Assembly (NCBI GenBank): GCA_024305405.1
Contig: JAKNDB010000104.1
Span: 372,001-436,000 of the forward strand
DNA from: Dirofilaria immitis
Lineage: Eukaryota; Nematoda; Chromadorea; Rhabditida; Onchocercidae
Length of the DNA stretch: 64,000 bases
Reading direction: 5' to 3'
The notes beneath the pieces are model-generated. The model saw nothing but the letters and a program-made list of their open reading frames with translations. It had not been told where the DNA came from and ran no database searches. The stretch's first letter is position 1, and every line of letters begins with the position of its first letter. Positions 13,983 to 25,609 of this stretch are shown here, piece after piece. The position numbers and the translations under genes are program-made.

Positions 13983-14064
13983 ACTTTCCACTTCTTCCTT
14001 TGATTCTTCCTCACCCTCAAGCTCTTTTTCATCATCACTTCTCGATGCTTTCTTTACTTACTAC

Positions 14065-15265
14065 CTGGAAAGAATACGTCCGAGGTAATCAGCAAAATAT
14101 AACAAATCAATAAAAGATAATAACAACATATTTTATGAAAGAAGCATTAAAAAACAATCCAAAGTTAATCATTGGGAATAATAACTATAAAAAGCATCTC
14201 TAACGATTAAACTCCTTAAATCCTATCATATTTCTCTTTTCTTCCTTCCGTTTAACTTTCTACCTATGTCCTAATGTCTACTTAAGTTGTATTTTCAATC
14301 TCTGCTACGCTTTAACAGATTCGATACTATTTCCATTCTTTCATCGCATCCTAAAATCAGTTGATATTTCAAATCTTATCAAATTCTGCTTCTCCTAAAA
14401 AGTACGTTATTCCAGTCGATTTTTCTACTTTTGCTTTTGCTATATTTTGCTTATCTCTAAGATGTTATTTTTAAAATCTCTGATACACTGACTTACAATA
14501 AATTGTGCGGTTTCTCTGATTCTCTGCGAAATCATTTTATCTCGTGACCTCTTGAAGTTGTTGTCTCAATGTACTGATTAGCCTGTTTTTTTTTAATACA
14601 AATATCTTGATGCTTGAGTATTCTGGTGATTGATGGTTGTATGCGTGGTGCCTTGTTGTACCTCGCGTGCTACTATTTACTTTTGCGGTGACTTTTCCCA
14701 TCATAAATTATTTTTGGTTTAAATCAATTCTTATTTCGGTACTTTTTAGTATTAGACTTATGTAATGTAATCCTTTAATGAAATGCATGTATTGGAAACA
14801 ATTTATTAAATTTTCAAATCATTTACTTTGTAGAGAAAAATGCTATAATAATTAAAATATGCGCAGTTATTCATTGAATGATATATTATTTATCGAAATA
14901 ACTGACAGAGCAGAATTATTTTTGACAATTTCATGAGTGTTTAAAGTTCATATTCATAATAGTTTCAATCTTATAGCCAGAAAAGCATTTAGGTATTATC
15001 ACTATTATTTATTTCAAAGGCGAATTGACTATTCTGGGAATATACTTATTAGTTTCATGGCTAAAAAAATCGGAAAATGTATCGTTGTTCTTTCTCTCTC
15101 TCTCTCTCTCTCTCTTCACTATAAATTTGTGATGGCTATGTTAAAAATTATGGTCGGAAAAAGTAATGAATTTCGAAGCAGAATAGCTTCAAGAAATATG
15201 TTTTGTTGCCTCGTACACAACACATTTCAAAGCAATGTTCTAGGTTTGCCATTTGATCGGAATCG
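14065..15265. other. Upstream region of VPS72 (-) and the unrecognised gene (+)
   Basis: Divergent 5' ends flank it. No exon is supported; an upstream VPS72 exon could still hide here, since the acidic reading frame of its first exon is open towards this side. Pyrimidine-rich around 14220-14450. Confidence 0.45.
15097..15116. repeat. Short CT microsatellite
   Basis: About ten TC units just upstream of the first exon of the unrecognised gene at 15266. No function is implied. Confidence 0.7.
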
Positions 15266-16755
15266 ATGGTACATTTCCGCTTTTCCGCATTTGCAAATCG
15301 TCTGCTTCCAGTATCTGAATCCAAAGCCGACGTAAATATATTTTGCATTTTATAATATTTGTTTATTGGTAAATTGAATTTATCAGGTTGTCTCAACGAT
15401 ACAAAGGAAAGTTGTCTCTGGACTAATGTGTAATTATTTAATTCGAGTGTGTGGTATTAATATCATAAAAACGACTTATTTGCAGATTGGATTGTCGCAG
15501 TCGGTCAGTGTTTCGAGTAAAATAATTCGAGAATGTGATGTAGCCAACGTAAATTGGAGTGTTGGTCTCAGTGGGGAGAATATCAACAAACTGGTTCGTT
15601 GCATGCCAGTACCAAAGCTTCTGCTGTTCCTGAAATAACTGTCGGTGGAGGAACCACTGGCAGTGAAATTTCTGGTAAGAAGCCACCTCCAGTTCTTGAA
15701 TGGAATCCGCTGGTTCATACCGAATGGCAACTTGGCGTTAGTTCTAAATTATTATTATTTTGAAAGTAGGAGCTATGCTTCTTATAGAATATATTATATT
15801 CGTATTGTGCTATTTAATCAATATTTCTTGAAATATTTCTCGATGTTTTGGGAATTTTCAATTATTCGAGATCACAATTTGCAACTTTCGTCATTTGCTA
15901 CATATATTTTAATTCTTTATCAATGGATGCTTTTCAGGTAGGAGCGCGTTTGTTACCAAAATTACCGGAGGGTACGAAAGTAGGCAAACTTGTAATGGGT
16001 AAATATGGTCTTTATAAACCGGGATTGCACGATATAGCTCAGCAGTTCTTTGTAAGTTAATAGTTCCTCTTTGGATTAGAAATCGTTTTAAATATTAAAC
16101 TTATTTTTGCTGAGTAGTGAGGTTTCACGACCTAGAAGTGTAGGACATTTTGATGAGCAAAAGACAAAATTTTATTTCCTTCGCATGAGGATTCTGACTC
16201 TTGCAAATCTTAGTTCAAAATAAATATGTTATCAGCATTCTTTTGATTCTAAATTTTAAACTGTAGTTTTCGCAGTTGCTCATTTTTTCATCTTCTTACG
16301 TTTCTTTTTTGGAAATTAGATTTGCATACCAACTTGATGAGGTACAATTTATGCAGACTTTTAAGTACACCAAGAGAAAATTTTGCAGTGGTTTTATAAA
16401 ATAGTCTTTTACTATAATTCCAAATGAGCAGAATTAATATATGCTTCTTTTGACTTGCAATGTACGCTTGTTCGACTTCGATATACCGCTGCTAATTGCC
16501 CGAAATTTTTTCAAATATCTCTTTTTGTTTTCGTGTTTGAATTAAAACGTGCAAGTAAAATATCTTTTTCAGATTAACACCGAGTTGAAAGGTATGGCAC
16601 CCGAAAATGCGCTACCTTTATCTGCCCTTCTTGCCAAGATTGGTAAGATACTGATGCTGGTACCAATCATGACAGTCCTTCTGAGTATCCCAACACTGAT
16701 TGCACAGAAACCAGTGGGTATTTATGCTGGATATGTTCCGCCGGGCCGAAGCTAA
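15266..16755 (+). CDS. Unrecognised protein of about 204 residues with one C-terminal hydrophobic segment
   Basis: I do not recognise the family. Four exons fit with phase-0 junctions and good splice sites: 15266-15331, 15486-15736, 15938-16051, 16573-16755. The N-terminus (MVHFRFSAFANRLLPVSE) is basic and amphipathic, possibly a mitochondrial targeting sequence. The middle contains CWSQWGEYQQTGSLHAST and PPPVLEWNPLVHTEWQLG, followed by a conserved-looking ARLLPKLPEGTKVGKLVMGK. Near the C-terminus IGKILMLVPIMTVLLSIPTL is hydrophobic enough for one membrane span, and the protein ends PPGRS. A single-base break near 15546-15556 (GTAAATTGG, one T apparently missing) is needed to join IRECDVANVN to the CWSQWGEY frame. 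Transcribed in the same direction as the AKTIP-like gene 0.9 kb downstream; AATAAA at 17144. Exon structure is fairly sure, function is not. Confidence 0.7.
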
Positions 16756-17651
16756 TATTCGTTATTTTTGCTTTGACTCTATATATTTTATTGCTACGCG
16801 GTGAAATTATATGTTTTGCGGAAAGGGATTGAAGTGATTTTTGTATTCCGAAGAAATGTTAGCTTCTAGATTTTTACTTAGAGTTATTTAACACGGAAAG
16901 ATTCTGAAACTTTGATTTCCCTGACGTCTAACTCTACAAGTTTAAATGACATTGTCATGAAGTATGATTTTGGTCATTTATTCATTGTTATTTATATTCC
17001 TTAAGATGTCATTTATACTCTATATGTAAAGTTTGAATGATTCATTTATTTTATATTTCTTTGATAGCCTATGACTGAGTCTTACTTAGTAGTGTTTTTA
17101 CATGTGATTTGTGTTATTATGTCATGTAAATTTAGTAGCATGAAATAAAGAAATCTTCTACCGATATTAGCAACAATATACTTTCCATGCTAACTTATAA
17201 GCAGCCCTTGGGTGATTTTGTGATACGATATATTAAAGTAAATATCGTTATATTGAACTGACAGGATCAGAAATTTTGTAAAATCCTAGTTCTTATAGTG
17301 ATTTGATCGGATGATTTGGTATTTGTGATGCTTCAACTTAAGAAAACTAGGTAGGAACTATTACTGATTTATTTGCTGTGTCCGTTTATTCCTCTCTTTC
17401 CAGACATGAGTAAAAATATGTGCAAAAACACTGCTTGAGTTTTTTTCTAATATGGCATATTTCATCTTTACAAATAATCGTTTAGTTCATTAAATGACCA
17501 GTTACTTAAATATGTTGTTTAGGACTATTGGTCTTTATTTCAATTAACGATAAAATGGCTGTAAATTGTGGCAATTGAAATATTTCATCAACAAGAAACT
17601 TTCTCCACTAAATTCATATGAAACGTAAGAACAGTTTGTTCCTTTCATCAG
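16756..17651 (+). other. Spacer between two co-oriented genes
   Basis: About 0.9 kb with AATAAA at 17144. That is longer than typical operon spacing in nematodes, so an operon is possible but not shown. Confidence 0.5.
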
Positions 17652-17695
17652 GAAGTGGCTTCGGGGACGCTGAAGGCGTTGAAATTGCTACTGAA

Positions 17696-20600
17696 ATGTC
17701 GCCAGGAGAGCCGCTCCGATTTTCTCCGGAGCTGATTACTGAGCATATTATATTGTCCGAATAGTAAGTTCCTGTAGTTTTTTATATGTACATTATTAAT
17801 AATATTTGTGCATTAATCATCATATTTCAGTGCAATGGTTTGCCGAGATCCAATAGATGGTTTATATGCAGTGCCAAGTGCACGAAATAAATTTGGTAAT
17901 TCAATATACTTTACTTTTCATTATGTACCAAACATCTTTGTCTAAAATTTTGGCATATTTTTGACAGAAATATTATAAAAATCATGCATGAAACAAAAAA
18001 CATTGTTGCATATAAACTGACCTTATAAATCAAAATATGAAGAATCAAATAATAGATTCTTTTCCATTTTTGTTTGGACTTTGAAAGTTCTTGTTTGTGT
18101 TGTATTGATAAAATTTATTTTGCTTTAGTTGCTTCTTTTTTATACATTTCAACATTTATAGAGGATAAATATATAAATAGCAAATTGAAATTTTGAATCC
18201 TTGAGTATTCCATTCATTTAGCTACTTCGTTTTATCCTGTTTTAGAATGGTTCGGCTTGTTGTTTATTCGAAGGGGTGTATATGCTGGTGCTGTCTTTCG
18301 CTTCACTTTGCGACTTCCTATGGATTTTCCATCCACGGAATTACCGGTAATGTATTTCAAAATTCGTATTCTTTACCTATTGATGTCTGGAATGGCTTTT
18401 TTCTCAAATATATTATTTTTCAGTAATCGGAAACGACATCTGTAATATATTATGAATGAATATGTTACTGAAATATCTGTTGTCAAGTTCAAAAGATTTT
18501 CCATAGGAAGTGAAATCATCATTAAAGTTTGGAAATCTATGGTTGTAGTATTCTATTAGAAATTATAACTTATATTTCAGATTTTTATTTTTGCAGAAAG
18601 TAATTTTCAATTTGGACGTGTTCCATCCACATGTTAACCCTGCTACGCGAGAGCTGGATTTAAAAAATATTTTGTTGATGGTTGGAAATCGGATCAGCAC
18701 CATGTCTATCACATTTTATTAATTGTACAAGTATATATTGCATCTGTTTATGTTAATTTTATTCTCAAGGGAGATTCAAGTTAAGTAGATACCATAGTAA
18801 TCATATTAGCAAAATATCTAGATGATATTAGATGATATTATTATAGGAGAAAAAAATGTGGTAATCAGCATATTATAATAATCTCTGTCGGTATATTATA
18901 ATTGTATTGCTTGCAATATTAAATTGTATTGCTTGCGATAATTCAATTGCTATGAGGATACTAAGAATAAACAAAAAAAGATTTTTAGTAAATAAATCTA
19001 TTTTATTCGTTTTCAGCGAACATTTTTACATTTGATTCAAATCCAGCGACATGCGCTAACACTGAAGCTGCAGCATTACTTCGTGATAATAGGGAATTAT
19101 ACAGAATGCGAGCCAGCGAACTTATTAAGTAAACAAACATTTTTTTAATTCATAATTTTTGCTTTTCTTTGGAGAATCACATCTTCATAACTCAAGCAAT
19201 ACTATCATTTCATAAATAATGATGATTTGAAATGCAGAGGTGTAATTTTTTCTATCGTGAATTTTGTAAAATGCAAAGAGCTGTTTTACATCCTAATATG
19301 CTGTAATATACGCTCTAGAAGAATATAGAGTTTTTTTATTTTTATTTTTTCATTTGCATAACGTAAATAAAGTTTTGCAGAAAAAGCCGATCTGTTATAT
19401 ATGATCCAATTGATGTGGATGATGCAAACATCATTAAGTAGGTGTCGCATATTGTTTCTTTAGTTATACTGAGATCGTTATTTGTATTTCGAACTTTTGG
19501 AAATCTAATTATAGTGGATTTACTAAATGCAATAGAGTTAATTAATTTTATCTTGCTTGTATTTTGCTAACTTGTGTCACTACCACTTTTTTGAAACGAG
19601 ATATTTATTACTCTAAATATGATGTGTCTTATTCAATTGCTTAAAGACAATTAAAAACGAAATAATTTTTAGACTTATTCCATGGGATGCATCTGTTCAT
19701 GAGCCATTACGACAAAGGCTTATTGGAGGACTAACTGACAGTCAAATGAGTACGATGTCGATGCTAGGTTCACTTGGTTACGGACTTAACAGGTCTTCGA
19801 TATTTGAATCTCGAAGTAAACATGGATTTTCATGGATTTCTCCAGCTGATTTATGCTATATGGTGGAACCACCGAGACCTGCTGAACTTGATTTAAAGGT
19901 ATATTTATATCTTTTTTCTGTTTCTTCCTCTGATGACTCTCTCTTCATAAGATAATTTATAGATAATATCAGGAGCGAAAAATTCTCCAAAAAATGCGGG
20001 GTCATCTCACGCTTCTTATACAGGTTATTGTTTCTTTTAACTATTCTTTACAAAATAGTATATTAAACCCATTGATTAGTATTACTAAAGTAGAGTTCTT
20101 ATGATATCTATTATTTGTTCCTTTCTATCTTATCTGTGTATTTTTTTGATTTCAACAAAAAAAATGAAAATTATGCAGATGAATTGAACAGTCGGAACAT
20201 AACAAATGAAGTCACCATTCCTCATACTTCTGGATTGCATTTAAATGATGAAAATGAGCAGGAAAATGAGAATAAGTCACAAAAAGAGTACAAAAATAAC
20301 GATTCAAGTTTGCAAAAGTAAAGTTTTTTTATTTATTTAAAACTTTCTTTTTATTGTTATTTAATGTAAACAATAAAGGGAAAGAAAAAGCAGATTTCTT
20401 TTTCTGTTTCGTCTTTCACTTTTTCTGATTATTTTAGGTTGTCTATAAAATCATTTTAATCTTTTGATCTAACTAGTAAGATTCTATTTTTAATTAGAAT
20501 GATAATCTTTCCTATGCTTTATTTATTCTTAACTTTGAATAGGACGCAATGGCAAATGAGGGTGATATTGAAGATCTGATTGTTAGGAATATCGAGAAAA

Positions 20601-20806
20601 CGAGCAGCCTAATGGAAGAATTGCATGAGGAGCGGGAAAATAAGGGGCAGAAAGCAGACGTAGAGCAATTTTCTGACTTGGAAAAATCTGCTCATAGAAG
20701 AGATGAATATATGAAGATTCAACGGGATGATCATGTGCTAGATGCAAATGTTGGTCAGGCAAGATCAAATTGGAGCAGTGATGAAATTGGAGAGAGTAAC
20801 ATATGA
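17696..20806 (+). CDS. AKTIP/FTS-like protein, catalytically dead E2 (UEV) domain
   Basis: Homologue of AKT-interacting protein (fused toes), which acts with Hook and FHIP proteins in vesicle and endosome transport. Exons: 17696-17763 (acceptor at 17652), 17831-17895, 18246-18346, 18597-18730, 19017-19128, 19381-19437, 19673-19898, 19963-20023, 20179-20317, 20543-20806; roughly 410 residues. The UBC-like fold is seen in EWFGLLFIRRGVYAGAVFRF, LPMDFPSTELPKVIFNL and FHPHVNPATRELDL. The position of the catalytic Cys of active E2s is occupied within ELDL, so no thioester chemistry is expected, as in AKTIP. The motif IPWDASVHEPLRQ matches the SPWNPSVHDEAR region of human AKTIP. The tail is Asn/Glu/Lys-rich. 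Frame breaks: A run 18662-18667 and T run 19023-19027. The last exon is one base out of phase, so it may instead carry a separate small ORF; AATAAA at 20855. Confidence 0.87.
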
Positions 20807-21801
20807 TAAAAATTAATAGTTTATTTATTAAATATTATCACTGTCAATTCACTTAATAAAGCATTTCATAATTTCTTGATGAAATTGAATATAACTGTAA
20901 ATAGAGAAAAATAAATATGAATTTTGCCTTCCGATTTCGAATGAATTGAGAAACAGTGGCGAGTTATTGGGAAAATCTTGAGTATAACGTTATAACCAGA
21001 CAAGCAATTTTAATTGGTCGATAATTTCACAAATGTTTGAAATTATTATAATAATGAGTTATAGACTGACCATTACAATCATAAGGCACTATCTGCTGAA
21101 CGAGATTTTTTGGACTAATAAATTCTTCATGTTTGTGATAGGTCTTTGAATTTATCCGACTGAAAAAGTGGAACACAAGGAGGAATGATCATAAATTGCA
21201 GTTTCAGAAATGATAACATTCAGTATTTATTTGACTTTGAAGAATCTTGTTAACCTGGTTTAGTATTACAGTGATATGAAAGTACTTTGCACTATCCTTC
21301 AATGGATGGGATCTATGTATTTTATCCGTCCAAAGCAGAATTTAATCAGCGTTTTAAATTTGATGTTACTGAGCGTTTTAAATTTGATGTGAATCAAGAT
21401 GTGTAGCACTACTCTCGATTCCTCAAATGATGTAGATGAAGATTTATGGGAGCAAGAGGACAATATGTTACGTTAGATGACGTCTTCTAAAGCTTGACTA
21501 TTATCTCTAATACTACTAATACTACTACCGTTTCTATCGCTATTTGCTGTTGCAACGTTGCTGCTTTTCAGAATCGATTTGTTTTTGTTGTGATTGAATT
21601 TTAGTCATCTTGAAAATGTCTAGAGTTTGTTGGCTTGTTGAAAGAATGACTGAAGCCAGGCCAAGACTAAACATTTTCAAGTGTCCTCTTAGAGTCAGTC
21701 AGATCTTTAATTAACAGGAATGATATTGAAATTAGAAGTAGAAGCAAAAAAAGAGAGAAAAAGATAACTCAATGTTTATTTAAGCATAATTTTTTAGCAG
21801 A

Positions 21802-21905
21802 TATCAATTATGCTTTCCTTCAACAGGTATATTATGCTTCCCTATCTCTTCAATATATCATGCTTTTTTCAATAGATATTATGCTTTTCTTTAACAGGTA
21901 TCATA
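21802..21905. repeat. Degenerate tandem repeat
   Basis: Three or four diverged copies of a roughly 35-bp unit sharing ATTATGCTT, a pyrimidine stretch and CAACAGGTAT or CAATAGATAT. It lies in the intergenic region downstream of the AKTIP-like gene. Confidence 0.5.
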
Positions 21906-24091
21906 CCTTTCACTCTTTTCTTCCCATTCTTTTTCATTCACTTTTATCATAATTTTCAACCTTCTACTCTCATATTTTCTCCTTAATAATATCGTTCAGA
22001 AGGTGACATAATGCTTTTCTTTGTATCATTGAAATATGAAATTATAAATAATAATAGGCCCATTTTTTGTATTATCATCTCTTTGATCCTTATATTAGTG
22101 TTGATTTGATCCTTACATCAGTGTTGGTTATAGACCGTGAATATCTGCTAATTTGTTCAATGCAATCAAAAGTTCCATTTCTGTCATCTATGATTGATTA
22201 GCTAAATCAAGAGCTTGACTAAGTTAAGATTCCTCGGGCCCACGTTTACCATTATCATATTATATGGTAAGTAATATCCAATACTTTATAATTTACATAT
22301 CATCTTGAGGAAAATCAATAATGAATATCATAAAATTTAATAACTTCAATTAGATATTCCAAATGGCTATTATCATTTGACGTAATCATAGACTAGTCAT
22401 GTTTTCACGTATATAAATGCCACTATAATACTGTTATTTGTGCCAGACGTGAGCCAAGTACTCATACACGTGTAAATCTTGAAATGTTTGAAAGTTTTCT
22501 AATCCATTACTTTCTATTTTATAAAATTATCTAAGAAATAAATTTTCTAGAAGGATAATCTTTAGGAACATAGATGATTTCCAGTGGATATATCGAATGA
22601 ATGAATGAATGAACATGTGTCACTTTATCAATGTCAGCTTAATTACGTCAAATTGATAAAGTCATCTTCTATTATTTAACGAATGAAATATAAATTCTAA
22701 TTTTAGTCTTCCAGCACTTAGAGACTACTTCAGAACTATTTAAATTTAAATGCAAATATATATGCATAATATACGATGCAAGTAGTTTCATTTACTTTAT
22801 TGCAGTATATAAATAAATTCTCGAGAAATAAAAGAATTACTTACCTATTTGCTTTATTTAAGTATATAAAAATAATTCTCGAGCATCAGATGAACTATTA
22901 TTTCTTCCAATTCCTTTTTTTTCATTTTCCGGAAGAATATACTATGATAATTATATTATTCGAAATTATATAATAACTAAAGGATGTTTACTTTTAAGAT
23001 GCCTTCCGCAAATGAAAAGATTATAGGTCTTAGCTTTTTCCAATGGCATTAAGCAAATTTTGGAAATAATTGCTTATTCAATTTTGAAAGTCTCATACGC
23101 AGAAGTAATGAAGAAGATTCTTTTTTTTCCTATGGGATTCAATGGGATTCAATTACCTTTGTTGACGAGAAAATTTAATTATATCAGTTTATTTATTATG
23201 AGATGTGTTATAGGGTGATAATTCATCATAAAATTTGTTTATGTTATTTTAGATAAAAAGCAAAATAATAGTATTCTTTGATCGTTTAGCTTTTGGCAGC
23301 TTGATGGAATATATGAAAAGATTTTGTGAGATGAGTAACAACAAAGAATTTATTCTCGAGAGCTGTTTTATTCTCTGTTTTTGTTGATAAATTTCAGAAG
23401 GAGAAAAAATATGTTGGTTTTTGATATAATTTTATCAAATTATATGTCATTCTTTTTAAATGATTATTAGAAATCTATTGCTTTCTTTTTTTTCTCATGT
23501 TTTATATCAATTTAACATATCACGATGATTATTTATATTATTTCTATTTTCATCATTTATCAATTTATATTCTTTTTCATTTTGAAAAATTTATAAAGGA
23601 TGAAATCTAAAAATATTCTCACTTTTTTTTTATTTATGGGAAATTTTAAATTTAAATTATTTTCATTTGCCTTCTTTTCAGACGATTATTCTTCTCTTAA
23701 TATCTCATCTAAGGAAATGATCCTATTTTCATTTCTTCAATTCTATTCCTCTCTTCAATTTCTATTTTCATTTCATTAACACTAAGCAAATTCTTCGTAT
23801 CGATGATCCTCCTTTTGTTATTTATGAATAAGTGAAAAATGCAGCGTCTTTTATCACATTCACATTCATTGAAGAAGCACTTCCTATTTTTATTTTAATT
23901 TTTTTCTTTTTTTTTTGCTATTTGCTTCAAATGTTTATGCCACCCATTGGTCGTTTTACTTTTTTGCATAGTTTGAAATTCGATATTCCTATCAGATATT
24001 GCTGGAAAATAAATATCGTTGAACAGTGAGGAAGGATAGAAGTTCGATTGGATCGATTCAACTTCTTTAAATATATTTCTCATCATTTTTA

Positions 24092-24102
24092 CCCCTCTCT
24101 CT

Positions 24103-24150
<48 letters not shown>

Positions 24151-24194
24151 GTCTCTTTCTCTCTGTCTCTTTCTCTCTCTCTTTCTTTCTCTTA
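24092..24194. repeat. CT-rich microsatellite
   Basis: About 100 bases of nearly pure pyrimidine on the plus strand, mostly CT units with CCCT, TTTCT and GTCT interruptions. Intergenic. Confidence 0.9.
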
Positions 24195-25359
24195 TATTAA
24201 TAATGAATTTTATGAAAAACGTATCCGCTTTATCTCGAATATATTTTATAACTGATAATAATAAAGGTATAAAAAGAAGTGTAAATGCGTTATAAGAAAT
24301 GAAAAATAAGTGATGTTTGTTGATTCAATGTTTGTATAATTCATTAACATTGTTAAAATGTGTAAGTTTATTGCTAGGCTTGAATTTTCATTCCTTTCAA
24401 CTGGATTTCAATGCTAACATTTATTAATCTCTATTTTTAGCTTCTTTTCATGGCTTATACTACAACTTTTACTTTTACTTTTATGATATAGATTAACTTT
24501 TAAAGAGAGTACTGGCATTGGTAGCAGGCTAGGTTGAAATAAATATGAAATAAGCTTCTTTGAGGAGCTTCTAAAATTTCTAGGAAAAAAAATAAAACAA
24601 AACATAAAGGAAAATGATAAGATTGGCAAAAGATATCTTAGTTTAATTTAAAGCATAAAAAGAATACTAATATAAAAAGAGAAATATTCATATAAATTAT
24701 TATGAGCTATACCTAAGTCATTCTCTTTAAAAGTTGCATCTAAAATTTATCCTAAAAGGAATCAATTTATCATTGGCTATTGTGGTCAATAGATGTTTTT
24801 GAGGACAATTTTGATGTTATTCAATATTTGTTAATTTTTCTAGATATCTCTCGAGCTTTTTCTCGACCAAATATTTTTATTTCATCGTATTTTTGTATAA
24901 CTTTCTTTCTCAGGCGATCAGTTATTTATAAAGTTATGATAACAGAGTTGATCAATTTGTTAGAAAATAATTGAAATGAATCAATTTAATCCTGATTATC
25001 ATCAATATCTCAACGATTTGTATTCGGTTTTTTTACATTTTCCGATTAATAGTATTAAAATGGTAAAATGATTAGTTTGATATAAAACTGCATTTAAAAT
25101 GATTGTAAATCACTTTTAATGAATGATTTTTCTTCTATGATCAATTTTCGATTCATATCAAAATGATTTTATCAGCGCTAATGTTAAGCTGAAATAATCT
25201 GAAATTTATTAATTACTTCAAGTTTATTTTTCAGAATAGTAGTTCAGTTTGGTGAAAATACATCATAGAGAAGCAATATCCGAAAAATTTAATGATAGTA
25301 TCTTAAATACTGTTAATTAATATTTTTGGAACAAGGATCAACGTTGCAGTGATAACGCA

Positions 25360-25435
25360 AATTTATAGCAGGAGAGAGGGATGGCCGCTCAAATTTCATT
25401 TTGAGTTATCAGCTACCCTCTCTCTGCTCTAAATT
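25360..25435. ncRNA. Candidate pre-miRNA-like hairpin
   Basis: A 76-base imperfect hairpin. The outer stem 25360-25365 pairs with 25430-25435, AGCA (25367-25370) pairs with TGCT (25425-25428), GAGAGAGGG (25372-25380) pairs with CCCTCTCTC (25416-25424), then TGGC pairs with GCTA and CTCAAA with TTTGAG around a short loop near 25395-25400. Single-base bulges and one internal loop interrupt the stem, as in animal pre-miRNAs, and the size is right. It lies 175 bases upstream of the Ly6-like start codon. I know no matching mature miRNA, the strand is unknown, and expression cannot be judged from sequence. Confidence 0.4.
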
Positions 25436-25609
25436 ATTAAAATATTATTATCAATATAATCAGTGCCTTGACTAATTATCGAATGGGATTATCAATAATC
25501 AATAATCCAAGGCAATAATTCGTTGCTTTATAAAATTATTCAATTTTAAACAGTCGGTAGTAAATACAGCCGTTTAAAACGTTTTGTAACCAATTGTTAT
25601 AAGGCGTGT

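Larger units (their letters stand above)
20807..25359. other. Gene-free AT-rich region
   Basis: Contains AATAAA at 20855 for the AKTIP-like gene, a degenerate repeat and the CT tract listed separately, and a short direct repeat GCGTTTTAAATTTGATGT near 21350. I see no supported gene. Confidence 0.55.

Noticed and set aside
13886..14113. His-rich plus-strand frame
   Set aside because: It is the antisense of the poly-Asp VPS72 exon, which has proper splice sites and continues into the YL1 domain.
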